DNA of 58,920 nucleotides from Candidatus Bacteroides intestinipullorum (GCA_018883785.1 JAHLFO010000009.1:1-58920); one strand, 5' to 3'. Positions 28,229 through 37,063 are shown, numbered from the stretch's first letter. Notes: generated from the letters alone by a model not told the origin. Program-made: numbers and translations.

Positions 28229-29473
28229 ATGTCTCTGTCTCTTTTCATTGCCCGTCGTCTCTATCGCAGGGAACAAGGTGAGCGGCGTGTGTCGCGCCCT
28301 GCGGTGCTGATCGCTAAGCTTGGCATTGCCGTGGGTTTGGCGGTGATGCTCATTGCCATTTCCGTGGTGGTAGGATTCAAGAGCGAGGTACGCGACAAAA
28401 TCGTGGGGATGGGGGGGCATATCCAGGTGGTCAACCGCCAACAGATGCAGCCTTACGAGGCGTTGCCTGTCGGGGTGAATGATGCGCTGGTAGACCAGTT
28501 GGTGGGATTGCCTCGTGTAAAGCACGTGCAGCGATTCGCCTACAAACCCGGATTGGTGAAGACGGCGGATGCTTTCCAAGGCATGGTGTTGAAGGGGGTA
28601 GGAGCGGATTATGACACTTGTTTTCTCCATCACAGCTTGATTGCCGGACAGCTTCCCGCCTTTAGCAGCGATTCGTCTTCTCAGAGCGTAGTCGTCTCGC
28701 AGGCGTTGGCCGAGAAACTGAAGCTGGAGCTGGGCGATAAGCTGGATACCTATTATATTGAAGATGAGGTGCGTGCCCGCCGCCTGAAGGTAGTAGGCAT
28801 TTATCGCACCAACTTTTCGGAGTATGACGACCTATTCCTCTTCACCGACCTGTACACGGTAAACCGTTTGAACCGATGGGATGTGGATCAGGTAGGTGGT
28901 TTGGAGGTGATTCTTGATGATTACGTTGCTTTGGATGATGCCACGTGGGAGATTAGCTCTCTGCTGGAAGGTCGTACCGATGCGTATGGTGCGGGATATT
29001 CCGTTCGTAATGTTGAGTTGCTCTATCCCGCTATTTTCTCTTGGTTAGACATACTCGATGTCAATATTTGGGTCATTCTCGTGCTGATGATGGGTGTGGC
29101 GGGCTTCACGATAATTTCGGGATTGATCATCCTTATTATCGAACGTACGCCGATGATTGGCACGCTGAAAGCACTCGGTGCAGACAATTCCACCATCCAG
29201 CGGGTTTTCCTTTGGTTTTCCGCCTTCCTCATTGGGCGGGGGATGTTGTGGGGCAATGTTGTCGGCATCGGGATTTGTCTCGTTCAGCAGGCGACGGGCA
29301 TTTTTACCTTGGATGCAGAAACCTACTATATGGACACGGTACCCATGGTGATTCATCCTGTCTACTGGCTTTTGTTGAACGTCGGCACCTTGATCCTTTC
29401 TGTGCTGATCCTGGTAGGTCCGTCCTGTTTGATTGCCTATGTCCGTCCGGCGGATTCCATTCGTTACGAGTGA
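28229..29473 (+). CDS. LolC/LolE-type ABC transporter permease (MacB-FtsX family)
   Basis: Inner-membrane permease of 414 residues, of the type that releases lipoproteins from the inner membrane for transfer to the outer membrane. One N-terminal membrane segment (about 26-50, LIAKLGIAVGLAVMLIAISVVV) is followed by a large periplasmic MacB-PCD domain (about 52-265) and three C-terminal segments (about 275-300, 325-350, 370-400) containing IERTPMIGTLKALGADN, the FtsX coupling loop. The partner ATPase (LolD) is not next door. It follows the aminotransferase gene by 11 bp and is convergent with the glycosyltransferase. The lipoprotein role is inferred from family. Confidence 0.87.
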   Translation: MSLSLFIARRLYRREQGERRVSRPAVLIAKLGIAVGLAVMLIAISVVVGFKSEVRDKIVGMGGHIQVVNRQQMQPYEALPVGVNDALVDQLVGLPRVKHVQRFAYKPGLVKTADAFQGMVLKGVGADYDTCFLHHSLIAGQLPAFSSDSSSQSVVVSQALAEKLKLELGDKLDTYYIEDEVRARRLKVVGIYRTNFSEYDDLFLFTDLYTVNRLNRWDVDQVGGLEVILDDYVALDDATWEISSLLEGRTDAYGAGYSVRNVELLYPAIFSWLDILDVNIWVILVLMMGVAGFTIISGLIILIIERTPMIGTLKALGADNSTIQRVFLWFSAFLIGRGMLWGNVVGIGICLVQQATGIFTLDAETYYMDTVPMVIHPVYWLLLNVGTLILSVLILVGPSCLIAYVRPADSIRYE

Positions 29474-29484
29474 GCATAGTATTT

Positions 29485-30660
29485 TTATCTGCGGAGAAAC
29501 TCGCTCTTCTTGCGGAGGAGGCACGTGAGCTTCCAGCGCAAGGATTGGAGTGGCTGTAGGATGTCGAACATCGGCAAGGTGAGGTAGTATCTCCGCGATT
29601 CACCTAGTGTCTTCGCATTTCGGTTAACCACCCACATTTGCAGCAAGAGTCTCAGCAGGAAGGCCATCATCGCACAGCCCATGCCCAACCAATGACCGTG
29701 CAAGGCGCATACGGCAGCCGTCGTCAGCCAGGCTGCGTGGAAGAGCAGGCGAGTTAGCGTCTCCAGTCCTGCTCCGTAGCGTTGCATGCCGCGGTAGAGT
29801 CGTGCGGTGGACGTATATCCTATCTTTTCTTCCCGCCAATCCTTGGCACGTGTGCATGCGCAGCGCAGCACAACGGCTTCGGCTTGTGTCTCCACCTGCG
29901 TGTTTTCTCCGTTAGCCACTCGGTTGACGAAGAGGTCATCATCGCCTCGGAGCAGGCTGAGGTGCTGTGAGAATCCTTTGTGTGCATAATACAAGTCTTT
30001 CCGATAGGCCAGGTTGCGTCCGATGCCCATGTAGGGATGCCCGCTCAAGGCGAATCCCAAGTAGCGCATGGCGGCGAAGAGATTGTCGTAGGCAATGCGT
30101 TTGTGTAACCATCCTTTCTTTCGTTCGTAGCTGCTGTAGCCTAATACAATTTGTGTGCCAGGCGTGTTGAAATGGCGTGCCATGAAGCGTAGCCATTGGT
30201 TGCCCTGCGGGCGACAGTCGGCATCAGTCATGACCAGCCAGTCGTGTCGTGCAGCGCGTATGCCCAACGTCAATCCTAGCTTCTTGTGGCTGATGTAGCG
30301 TGAGGAGTCGGGCACGAAGCTGTGGCGCAGGTGGGCGTGCTGCTTGCGGAGCAGGGTAAGGTAATCCAAGGTACCATCGTCGGCCCCGTCGGTGATAACG
30401 ATGACCTCGAACTCAGGGTAGTCCTGCATCAGAATGTGCGGCAAGTTGCGTTTCAGGTCTTCGCAGGCTTCATGAGCGTAAATGATGACGGACAGCGGCA
30501 GGCAGTCGTTGTCCGTCGGGAGAGGCTGACTGGCGGAGGCTCTGTTGTGACGGGGAATGCGGAGGTAGAGCAACAACTGGTAGAGGACTTGCACGAGGAA
30601 CAGCCCGCCGGTGACGGCCAGCAGCAGTGCTTCGCGGGATTCTATGACAAATGCTTCCAT
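29485..30660 (-). CDS. Membrane-bound family 2 glycosyltransferase
   Basis: Inner-membrane transferase of 391 residues. An N-terminal membrane anchor (about 12-34) precedes the GT-A domain with LSVIIYAHEACEDLKR (about 56-71), VIVITDGADDGT (about 86-97) and MTDADCRP (about 143-150, the D-x-D metal site); RGDDDLFVNRVA is the acceptor-side acidic motif. Two hydrophobic stretches near the C-terminus (about 305-345) complete the topology. Donor sugar and product are unknown. It is a single gene with its own -7 box, convergent with the permease (11-bp gap) and divergent from the porin gene. Confidence 0.87.
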   Translation of the reverse strand: MEAFVIESREALLLAVTGGLFLVQVLYQLLLYLRIPRHNRASASQPLPTDNDCLPLSVIIYAHEACEDLKRNLPHILMQDYPEFEVIVITDGADDGTLDYLTLLRKQHAHLRHSFVPDSSRYISHKKLGLTLGIRAARHDWLVMTDADCRPQGNQWLRFMARHFNTPGTQIVLGYSSYERKKGWLHKRIAYDNLFAAMRYLGFALSGHPYMGIGRNLAYRKDLYYAHKGFSQHLSLLRGDDDLFVNRVANGENTQVETQAEAVVLRCACTRAKDWREEKIGYTSTARLYRGMQRYGAGLETLTRLLFHAAWLTTAAVCALHGHWLGMGCAMMAFLLRLLLQMWVVNRNAKTLGESRRYYLTLPMFDILQPLQSLRWKLTCLLRKKSEFLRR

Positions 30661-30695
30661 GCTTTTTTCAGAAGAACTTATAGATGAATGTGGCG

Positions 30696-30703
30696 CAAAG
30701 GTA
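30696..30703 (-). promoter_or_regulatory. Predicted -7 box of the glycosyltransferase gene
   Basis: The minus strand reads TACCTTTG, 35 bp before the ATG at 30660. Confidence 0.55.
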
Positions 30704-30755
30704 GATATTTTTAGCGATAGACGTTCATGCGGGAGGGAGATTTAATTTTTTGTAT

Positions 30756-30763
30756 TATCTTTG
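30756..30763 (+). promoter_or_regulatory. Predicted -7 box of the Porin_10 gene
   Basis: TATCTTTG ends 9 bp before the ATG at 30773, so the leader would be only a few nucleotides long. A TTG start at 30761 would lie inside this box and was rejected for that reason. Confidence 0.55.
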
Positions 30764-30772
30764 CGCCCACTT

Positions 30773-32878
30773 ATGAGACGAATTCTACTGACATATATAC
30801 TCTTATCCGTCCTAGGGGTGCTCGCCGCAAGCGCGCAGGTATCCACGAACACGGTAAACCAGGACGGGACCATGCGTGACCAATATGGCAATCAGATTGA
30901 CCCCGCCCTACAGCCGGACAATCTGGAAGATAGTACTGTCAATATCCAGAGCCTTCCCCCGAAGCTCTACATGTGGAAGGTGAGCGAGACGCTCGGCGAG
31001 CGCACCATCATACCGGCCGATACCGCCAGCCTGAACTTTCAGAATACTAATCTCGTGGGAGGAATGGAGGGGCATTACAACCATTTGGGCAACCTTGGTG
31101 CGCCGCGCCTGTCGCGCATCTTCTTCGAACGGCGTAACGATGCGCCCACCATCTTCATGGAGCCGCTCTCCTTCTTTTACGTGAAGCCCTGTGACCTGCT
31201 CTTCACCAACAGCAATGTCCCCTTCACTAATCTGACCTACTACAAGGCGGGCAGCAAGATTAATGGCGAAGACCGCTTCAAATCCTATTTCTCCGTCAAT
31301 GTCAACAAGCGACTGGCCGTCGGATTCAATATCGACTATCTCTACGGACGCGGATACTACGCCAATCAGGCGACCTCGCATTTCAATGCAGGTGTCTTTG
31401 CCAGCTACATCGGCGAGAAGTACCAGATGCATGCCGCCTACAACAATAACTTCTTCAAAATGAATGAGAACGGTGGCATCACCGATGATCGATACATTAC
31501 CCGACCCGAGGAGATGGAAGACGTCGGAGGCACGCAGAACATCCCCACGCGCCTCGAAGGTACCGGCAGCCGCAACCATAACTTCTACCTTTACCTCACT
31601 CACCGCTACCGACTTGGATTTTACCGCGAAGTGACTAAGTTGGAGGACAGCCAAGAGCCAGCCGCGCAACGCCTCGCACAGCAGGATAGTACCGCCGTCA
31701 CGCCCAAGGACACCATCATTGAGGAGGAATTCGTCCCCGTTACCAGCTTCATACACACCTTCAAGGTGGAGCGAGCTCGGCGCACTTTTCGCTCGTCCAC
31801 CGAGCCGACGGGTGAAGACGCTTTCTACGAGAACACCTACCTGCAGGAGGGAGCCACTAATGACTCCACTCTCGCCCTGAGCGTCAAAAACCTGCTCGGC
31901 GTATCCCTGCTCGAAGGATTCAACAAATACGCCAAGGCAGGACTGACTGCCTACATCTCGCACGCCTTCAATCGCTATACGCTGATGAACATGGACACCT
32001 CTCTATCCCGACCGTTACCGCAGGAATACACTGAGCACGAGGTCTATGTCGGTGCGGAGCTGACCAAGAAGCAAGGCTCCCTGTTGCACTACAACGCCAC
32101 GGGTGAGATAGGACTGGCAGGCAAAGCTGTAGGACAGTTTAAAGTGAACGGAGCCATTGATCTTAACTTCCGCCTTGGACGCGACACGGTCAACTTTTAC
32201 GCCTGCGGACACGTCAGTAACTTGTTGCCATCCTTTTATATGCGTCATTACCATTCCAATCACTTCGCTTGGGACAATGACAATATGAGCAAGGAGTTCC
32301 GCACCGGCGTTGAAGGAGAACTAAACATCAAGCGGTGGCGCACTAACCTCAAGGTGGGCATGGAGAATATCAAGAACTACACTTATTTCGACCAGCATGC
32401 GCTGCCAGCGCAACACGGCGGAAGTATTCAGGTGCTCGCCGCCATGTTGCGGCAGGATTTCAAGTTGGGTATATTCCACTTGGACAACGAGGTGACTTGG
32501 CAAAAGTCTAGCGACGAGACCATACTTCCGCTGCCCGACTTGTCGCTCTATCACAACTTCTACCTGCAGACCAAACTCTTCAAGGTGCTGACGCTACAGC
32601 TCGGAGCCGACCTGCGCTACTTTACCACTTACAAGGCACCCGACTACATGCCCGCTACGCAGCAGTTTCACCTGCAACGCGAGGATGACCAGGTGGACAT
32701 TGGTGGGTACCCCATTATCAACGCTTACATCAACCTCCACCTCAAGCGCACGCGCATTTATGTGATGATGTACCACGTTAATGCCGGTATGGGCAACGCC
32801 AACTCCTTCCTCGTGCCGCACTATCCCATCAATTCACGCCTGCTGAAGATCGGCATCTCGTGGAATTTCTATGATTGA
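30773..32878 (+). CDS. Putative porin (Porin_10 family)
   Basis: Outer-membrane beta-barrel of 701 residues; solute unknown. It has a signal peptide (RRILLTYILLSVLGVLAASAQ), a short linker with DQYGNQIDP, then many amphipathic strands (for example FKSYFSVNVNKRLAVGFNID, GKAVGQFKVNGAIDLNFRLG) and a C-terminal strand ending RLLKIGISWNFYD. A long insert rich in acidic residues (about 280-350) probably forms an external or periplasmic loop. The start is set by the -7 box. The solute-binding protein gene follows closely, so both may act in one envelope pathway, which is inference. Confidence 0.83.
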   Translation: MRRILLTYILLSVLGVLAASAQVSTNTVNQDGTMRDQYGNQIDPALQPDNLEDSTVNIQSLPPKLYMWKVSETLGERTIIPADTASLNFQNTNLVGGMEGHYNHLGNLGAPRLSRIFFERRNDAPTIFMEPLSFFYVKPCDLLFTNSNVPFTNLTYYKAGSKINGEDRFKSYFSVNVNKRLAVGFNIDYLYGRGYYANQATSHFNAGVFASYIGEKYQMHAAYNNNFFKMNENGGITDDRYITRPEEMEDVGGTQNIPTRLEGTGSRNHNFYLYLTHRYRLGFYREVTKLEDSQEPAAQRLAQQDSTAVTPKDTIIEEEFVPVTSFIHTFKVERARRTFRSSTEPTGEDAFYENTYLQEGATNDSTLALSVKNLLGVSLLEGFNKYAKAGLTAYISHAFNRYTLMNMDTSLSRPLPQEYTEHEVYVGAELTKKQGSLLHYNATGEIGLAGKAVGQFKVNGAIDLNFRLGRDTVNFYACGHVSNLLPSFYMRHYHSNHFAWDNDNMSKEFRTGVEGELNIKRWRTNLKVGMENIKNYTYFDQHALPAQHGGSIQVLAAMLRQDFKLGIFHLDNEVTWQKSSDETILPLPDLSLYHNFYLQTKLFKVLTLQLGADLRYFTTYKAPDYMPATQQFHLQREDDQVDIGGYPIINAYINLHLKRTRIYVMMYHVNAGMGNANSFLVPHYPINSRLLKIGISWNFYD

Positions 32879-32910
32879 TCTTTGAACGACAGTATAAAAA
32901 CTTACTTGTC

Positions 32911-33759
32911 ATGCACAACGAATACTTCCAGATGCATCGTTCTTGGCTGCTCGTGGGCACCACCGTCCTCCTGCTCGTCCTGCTGCTGGCCGTCACCTTC
33001 ACCTGCGGGCACGACGGCGAAGCACCATCTCCCGCCGCTACGCCGCGTGACTATCCCGACATCATTCGCGAAGGCGTCATTCGTGCCACCACCGAGTACA
33101 ACTCGGTCAGCTTCTACGTGGACAGCGATACTGTCTCTGGTTTCAATCATGACTTGCTCCACGCTTTTGCACGCGACCACGGTTTGCGTGTGGACATCAT
33201 ACCCGAGATGGACTTCGACCGTTGCTTGCGCGCACTGGCCGGCGGTACTAGCGACCTAATTGCCAACGGCATCCTTGCTACCAGCGAGCTGCGTGATTCC
33301 CTGCTGCTTACCACACCTATCATGCTCAGTCGACAAGTACTAGTGCAGCGACGCTGTGCTGACGATGCCGACACTACTTTCATACGCAGCCTTATTGACC
33401 TCGGTGGGAAGACTGTTCACGTCGTCAAGCAGTCGCCCTATATCCTGCGCCTGCGCAACTTAGGTGATGAGATAGGCGATACCATTTACATCTGCGAGGT
33501 AGAACGCTACGGCTCCGAGCAACTTATCGCACTCGTGGCGCATGGCGACATTGACTATGCTGTCTGCGAGGAGAGCATCGCGCAGGCTGCCGCAGACAGC
33601 CTACCGCAGATAGACATTAGCACCGCTATTGGCTTCTCCCAATTTTATTCTTGGGCTGTCAGCAAGCAGTCTCCCGAGCTGCTCGACACACTCAATGCCT
33701 GGATAGACCGCTTCAAGCAGGGCAGAGAGTATGAGAGGCTGTATAGGAAGTATTATTAG
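32911..33759 (+). CDS. Membrane-anchored family 3 solute-binding protein
   Basis: Periplasmic binding protein domain of 282 residues held by an N-terminal hydrophobic segment (about 10-32, LLVGTTVLLLVLLLAVTFTC). The SBP_bac_3 fold is seen in GVIRATTEYNSVSFYVDSDTVSGFNHDLLHAFA (about 55-87, quoted in part), DFDRCLRALAGGTSDLIANG and GDIDYAVCEE. It resembles the N-terminal domain of the lytic transglycosylase MltF but lacks the transglycosylase domain, and no ABC transporter genes are near. I chose the ATG at 32911; a TTG at 32875 overlaps the porin stop and an ATG at 32932 is also possible. The Cys after the anchor is not in a standard lipobox. Confidence 0.75.
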   Translation: MHNEYFQMHRSWLLVGTTVLLLVLLLAVTFTCGHDGEAPSPAATPRDYPDIIREGVIRATTEYNSVSFYVDSDTVSGFNHDLLHAFARDHGLRVDIIPEMDFDRCLRALAGGTSDLIANGILATSELRDSLLLTTPIMLSRQVLVQRRCADDADTTFIRSLIDLGGKTVHVVKQSPYILRLRNLGDEIGDTIYICEVERYGSEQLIALVAHGDIDYAVCEESIAQAAADSLPQIDISTAIGFSQFYSWAVSKQSPELLDTLNAWIDRFKQGREYERLYRKYY

Positions 33760-33795
33760 TGGGTAAATAAAATGAAATTTTCTCTCTGCCATTTC

Positions 33796-33826
33796 TTTGT
33801 CAATCCGGGGAAAATCCGTACCTTTG
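33796..33826 (+). promoter_or_regulatory. Predicted rpsP promoter
   Basis: TTTG at 33796-33799 and TACCTTTG at 33819-33826 with a 19-bp gap: a full consensus promoter, about 60 bp before the ATG. Confidence 0.8.
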
Positions 33827-33886
33827 CCGCGCCATTACGAGCTGATGGCTATTCAAATCATTAACTAAAAATTTTTATTACACACA

Positions 33887-34423
33887 ATGGCAACAAGAAT
33901 TAGATTGCAGAGACATGGACGTAAGAGTTACGCTTTCTACTCCATCGTCATTGCAGATGCAAGAGCACCACGAGATGGTCGTTTCGTTGAGAAGATTGGC
34001 ACGTACAACCCCAACACCAATCCTGCCACAGTAGATTTGAACTTTGATCGTGCGCTGTACTGGGTAATGACCGGCGCACAACCTACCGACACCGTGCGTA
34101 ACATCCTTTCGCGCGAGGGCGTCTACATGAAGAAGCACTTGTTGGGCGGTGTGGCCAAGGGGGCATTCGGCGAAGCTGAAGCTGATGCCAAGTTCGAGGC
34201 TTGGAAGAACAACAAGCAGAGCGGACTGGCTGCTCTGAGAGCCAAAGAAGAGGAGAATAAGAAGGATGCTGCAAAGGTGCGCCTCGAAGCCGAGAAGAAG
34301 GTGAATGAGGAGAAGGCAAAGGCCTTGGCCGAGAAGAAAGCTGCCGAAGCTGCTGCCAAGGCTGCCGAAGCAGCTGCCGCGACGGAAGAGGCTTCTGCTG
34401 CTGAAGCTCCCGCTGCAGAATAA
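33887..34423 (+). CDS. rpsP: 30S ribosomal protein S16, long form
   Basis: Small-subunit protein needed for 30S assembly. Residues 1-80 are the S16 core ([58 protein letters not shown]). The remaining 100 residues are a charged, Ala/Glu/Lys-rich helix ([20 protein letters not shown]), giving 178 residues against about 82 in E. coli; long tails of this kind are usual in Bacteroidetes. It is a single-gene unit with its own promoter and terminator rather than part of an rpsP-rimM-trmD operon. Confidence 0.97.
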   Translation: MATRIRLQRHGRKSYAFYSIVIADARAPRDGRFVEKIGTYNPNTNPATVDLNFDRALYWVMTGAQPTDTVRNILSREGVYMKKHLLGGVAKGAFGEAEADAKFEAWKNNKQSGLAALRAKEEENKKDAAKVRLEAEKKVNEEKAKALAEKKAAEAAAKAAEAAAATEEASAAEAPAAE

Positions 34424-34465
34424 AATAACGAACCGTTTTGGTTTTTATTTTGTTGATAATTTTAA

Positions 34466-34494
34466 GGGTGCGGTTTAAACCGCACCCAATATTT
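34466..34494 (+). terminator. Palindromic terminator after rpsP
   Basis: GGGTGCGGTTTAAACCGCAC followed by CC at 34466-34487 is a perfect 22-bp palindrome, able to fold into an 8- to 9-bp stem with a tiny loop, followed by AATATTTTC. It would work on both strands. Confidence 0.75.
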
Positions 34495-34523
34495 TCTTCT
34501 TATTGAATGTGAAAATGAAGCTA

Positions 34524-34562
34524 CGCGGATTAGCACGGACATATTGTCCACGCTGATCCGCG
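34524..34562. repeat. Imperfect inverted repeat containing CGCGGATT
   Basis: Arms at 34524-34541 and 34545-34562 (18 bp, 15 paired) begin CGCGGATTAGCACGGACA and end with GATCCGCG. It is in a 371-bp gene-free gap after rpsP; I see nothing else there except the terminator. The CGCGGATT core recurs in the hairpin at 53175. Confidence 0.7.
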
Positions 34563-34794
34563 CTTGTCTTTTCCCGATATTCGATTCCGCTGTTAGCTAC
34601 AGCTTGGGCAGTATATAAATAGAGCTGTTTTTCAACACTTTGGAGCTTAGAAGATGTATGAACGCTTCTCAAGGAATGAGGTAATGGCTTGGCAACGGTT
34701 TCAAATCCTGTGGTGTGCGTATCAATGTGTTTGATGATTTCATATATTCCTTAATCCTCGTTCTAGCTCTGATAAAAAGGTGTTCTTTTGTTTT

Positions 34795-35367
34795 TTATTT
34801 GTTCTCAAATCCTTTTATAATGGAACAAGCATCAATATAGTCCAATGTGTTTATGATTGAATTCTGTTTTTCTTGGTTTAATTGATTAAAAAAGAGCGTA
34901 TCATTCTCCCATCCGTTGGCTTTGAACAAAGCATCCAAAGAATCTTTCTTTTCTTTTAACAGACTTTGGTATAAAGAGGTTATATCATAATTGCTAGGTG
35001 TCGCAATTTGAAATGTTCCACTTTCCAACCTCATTTCTACTTGTGGCGCGGTAATCACAGAATCATTGAATATGAATCCTATTCGCTTGCCTATAAGTTG
35101 CTCCGTTGAATCTGCCCATGCCTGCAATTTGTGTTTGCTCACACTTCCAGTTATCACAGCCTTTCCAAAGTAATCTTTATCCATCCGTAAGGCTGCAAAC
35201 TCCTTTACAGTAACTATAGGCCGAGAAGCGATGCTGTCCTTTTGTCCGTCTATGATGCGATACCAGCCGTTTTCCCGCTGCTTAACTGATTGGGAATGAC
35301 TGGAACAATTGGTGAAGCTCAAGCAAGCGGCATTTGATAATATGGTGAATAAGATTATCGTTTTCAT
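34795..35367 (-). CDS. Hypothetical exported protein with a SecD P1-head-like segment
   Basis: A protein of 190 residues, not recognised as a named family. It begins with a hydrophobic export signal (KTIILFTILSNAACLSFTNC) that includes two Cys, neither in a standard lipobox. The middle (LIGKRIGFIFNDSVITAPQVEMRLESGTF, quoted in part: IGFIFNDSVITAPQVEMRL, about 95-120) resembles the P1 head subdomain of SecD, a pattern seen in small orphan proteins as well. The gene and its flanks are much richer in A and T than neighbouring genes, suggesting recent acquisition. An ATG 36 bp upstream (35403) is possible but adds no signal. No partner gene is evident. Confidence 0.65.
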   Translation of the reverse strand: MKTIILFTILSNAACLSFTNCSSHSQSVKQRENGWYRIIDGQKDSIASRPIVTVKEFAALRMDKDYFGKAVITGSVSKHKLQAWADSTEQLIGKRIGFIFNDSVITAPQVEMRLESGTFQIATPSNYDITSLYQSLLKEKKDSLDALFKANGWENDTLFFNQLNQEKQNSIINTLDYIDACSIIKGFENK

Positions 35368-35529
35368 TGTAGATGCTCTCCTTTCTTGTTTATATATTGT
35401 CATTTCGATAAAACCTGACGTGCGCTGCGCAGTTAAGGCGGAAAAAAGATATCCGGGCACGGAAAGTGGATATACTCCTCCTCTCCGCGTCCGGATTCAT
35501 TCTTGGCTCTCCTGTAATGTGCATTTCGC

Positions 35530-36072
35530 TCAACACTCCCGTATCAGTTCCATGCCTCTGCGGATGGCCTCCTCGTTCATGGGGATGAGGTGGTGGTGGC
35601 GTTCAGGTAGTGTCTTCTTCAGTCCGCGAACGACGCTGTCCAAGCTAACCATCGGCTTGAGCTTGAGCAGTCCGCCCAGCACAATCATGTTGAATGCCTT
35701 GCTGTTGTTCATCTCGTTGGCGGCGTCCATGGCATCAATGCGGTAGACGTTGATGTCCTGGCGCGTGGGCGGGTGTATGATGCCATAGCCGTCGTAAATG
35801 AGGATGCCGCCGGGCTTCACCTTAGCCTCGAACTTCTCCATGGAGGGCTGGTTGAGAATGATGGCGACATCGTACTTGCTGAGGATGGGTGACGAGATTT
35901 TGTCATCGCTGATGATAACGGTGACGTTAGCTGTCCCGCCACGCTGTTCGGGCCCGTAGGCGGGCATCCAAGTCACTTCCTTGCCTTCCATCAGGCCGGA
36001 GTAGGCTAGTATCTTGCCCATGGACAGGACGCCTTGCCCACCGAAGCCTGCTATGATGATTTCTTCTTTCAT
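35530..36072 (-). CDS. 2-oxoacid:ferredoxin oxidoreductase gamma subunit
   Basis: Gamma subunit (180 residues) of a CoA-dependent 2-oxoacid:ferredoxin oxidoreductase that oxidatively decarboxylates 2-oxoglutarate or branched-chain 2-oxoacids to the acyl-CoA and passes electrons to ferredoxin. IIIAGFGGQGVLSMGKIL (about 5-22) and MPAYGPEQRGGTANVTVIIS (about 37-56) are the family signatures. Last gene of the operon, 33 bp after the beta subunit. Which 2-oxoacid is used cannot be decided from sequence alone. Confidence 0.93.
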   Translation of the reverse strand: MKEEIIIAGFGGQGVLSMGKILAYSGLMEGKEVTWMPAYGPEQRGGTANVTVIISDDKISSPILSKYDVAIILNQPSMEKFEAKVKPGGILIYDGYGIIHPPTRQDINVYRIDAMDAANEMNNSKAFNMIVLGGLLKLKPMVSLDSVVRGLKKTLPERHHHLIPMNEEAIRRGMELIREC

Positions 36073-36105
36073 TGTTCTGTGTGAATTTGGATTGATGATT
36101 TTTCT

Positions 36106-36867
36106 TTACTTGTCCTTCAGATCGCCCAACGGGTAGTAGGGGAACATGTTTTCCTCCATCCAGCGGTTGGCCTTTTCGGGCGGCATCTTCCAGCCGGAGT
36201 TGCAGGTGGAGACAATCTCGACGAGGTTGCTACCGCGTCCCGCCATTGAGTTATCGAATGCCTTGCGGATGGCCTTCTTGGCACGCCGTATGGCTGCCAC
36301 GGACTGTACGCTCTGGCGGGTGACGTAGGCTGTGCCTTCCAGTTGGGCGGCGATGTCGGCAATCTTCAGCGGATAGCCGTGGAGGTGGACATCGCGTCCG
36401 TAGGGGCAGGTGGATGTTTTCTGTCCGACGAGCGTGGTGGGCGCCATTTGTCCACCGGTCATGCCGTAGATGGCATTGTTGATAAAGATGATGGTGATGT
36501 TCTCGCCTCGGTTCAAGGCGTGGATGGTCTCTGCGGTACCTATGCAGGCCAGGTCACCGTCGCCTTGGTAGGTGAATACCAGCCGGCTGGGCCATAAGCG
36601 TTTGATGGCTGTGGCAAGTGCTGGCGCGCGTCCGTGTGCGGCCTCTTGCCAGTCAATGTCCAGGTAGTTGTAGATGAACACGGCGCAACCTACGGGCGAT
36701 ATTCCGATGGCCTTGTCTTCCATACCCATCTCTTCGATGACTTCGGCGATGAGTTTGTGCACCACTCCGTGGCTGCATCCCGGGCAGTAGTGCATGGGAT
36801 TATCGTTCATCAGTGTCGGTTTCTGATAGACCAGGTTTTCGGGTCTGATGATATCTTCTCTTGTCAT
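36106..36867 (-). CDS. 2-oxoacid:ferredoxin oxidoreductase beta subunit (TPP-binding)
   Basis: Carries thiamine diphosphate and part of the electron path of the complex (253 residues). HYCPGCSHG (about 27-35) is the conserved Cys motif, GISPVGCAVFIYNYLDID the second, and GDGDLACIGTAETIHALNRG with the later FINNAIYG (about 100-130) is the TPP pyrophosphate/Mg motif (GDG...NN). The ATG at 36867 is preferred because the segment REDIIRPENLVYQKPTLMND is familiar from other Bacteroides beta subunits (from memory); this makes the gene overlap the small membrane protein gene by 68 bp. An ATG at 36810 would reduce the overlap to 11 bp. Confidence 0.93.
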   Translation of the reverse strand: MTREDIIRPENLVYQKPTLMNDNPMHYCPGCSHGVVHKLIAEVIEEMGMEDKAIGISPVGCAVFIYNYLDIDWQEAAHGRAPALATAIKRLWPSRLVFTYQGDGDLACIGTAETIHALNRGENITIIFINNAIYGMTGGQMAPTTLVGQKTSTCPYGRDVHLHGYPLKIADIAAQLEGTAYVTRQSVQSVAAIRRAKKAIRKAFDNSMAGRGSNLVEIVSTCNSGWKMPPEKANRWMEENMFPYYPLGDLKDK

Positions 36868-37063
36868 AATTGCTTAACTTGTTGTCAGGTTTGGTGATTT
36901 TCATGAAACGGATGAAGCTCTCGGCCATCTTCACGACGATGGCGGTGCCGCAGGTGTAGAGGAACCACCGCTGGTCGTCCATCGCGAAGTAGAAGACCAC
37001 GGCGAGCAGTGCCAGCAGCATGAAGAATAAGTTCAGCAGGTTTCGTATCTTGTCGATTTCCAT
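36800..37063 (-). CDS. Small membrane protein within the oxidoreductase operon
   Basis: An 87-residue protein with two hydrophobic helices (about 11-28 and 34-53, LLNLFFMLLALLAVVFYF and WFLYTCGTAIVVKMAESF) and a hydrophilic, basic tail of about 32 residues. It sits between the alpha and beta subunit genes, a position where I recall small hypothetical proteins in other Bacteroides. It may anchor or assist the complex, but no motif shows this. The tail is encoded entirely in the stretch around and overlapping the beta subunit start, so it may be a lineage-specific extension. Confidence 0.65.
   Translation of the reverse strand: MEIDKIRNLLNLFFMLLALLAVVFYFAMDDQRWFLYTCGTAIVVKMAESFIRFMKITKPDNKLSNYDKRRYHQTRKPGLSETDTDER

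Noticed and set aside
34475..34672. A 65-codon minus-strand frame after rpsP
   Set aside because: It runs through the rpsP terminator and the inverted repeat, so it is not a credible gene.
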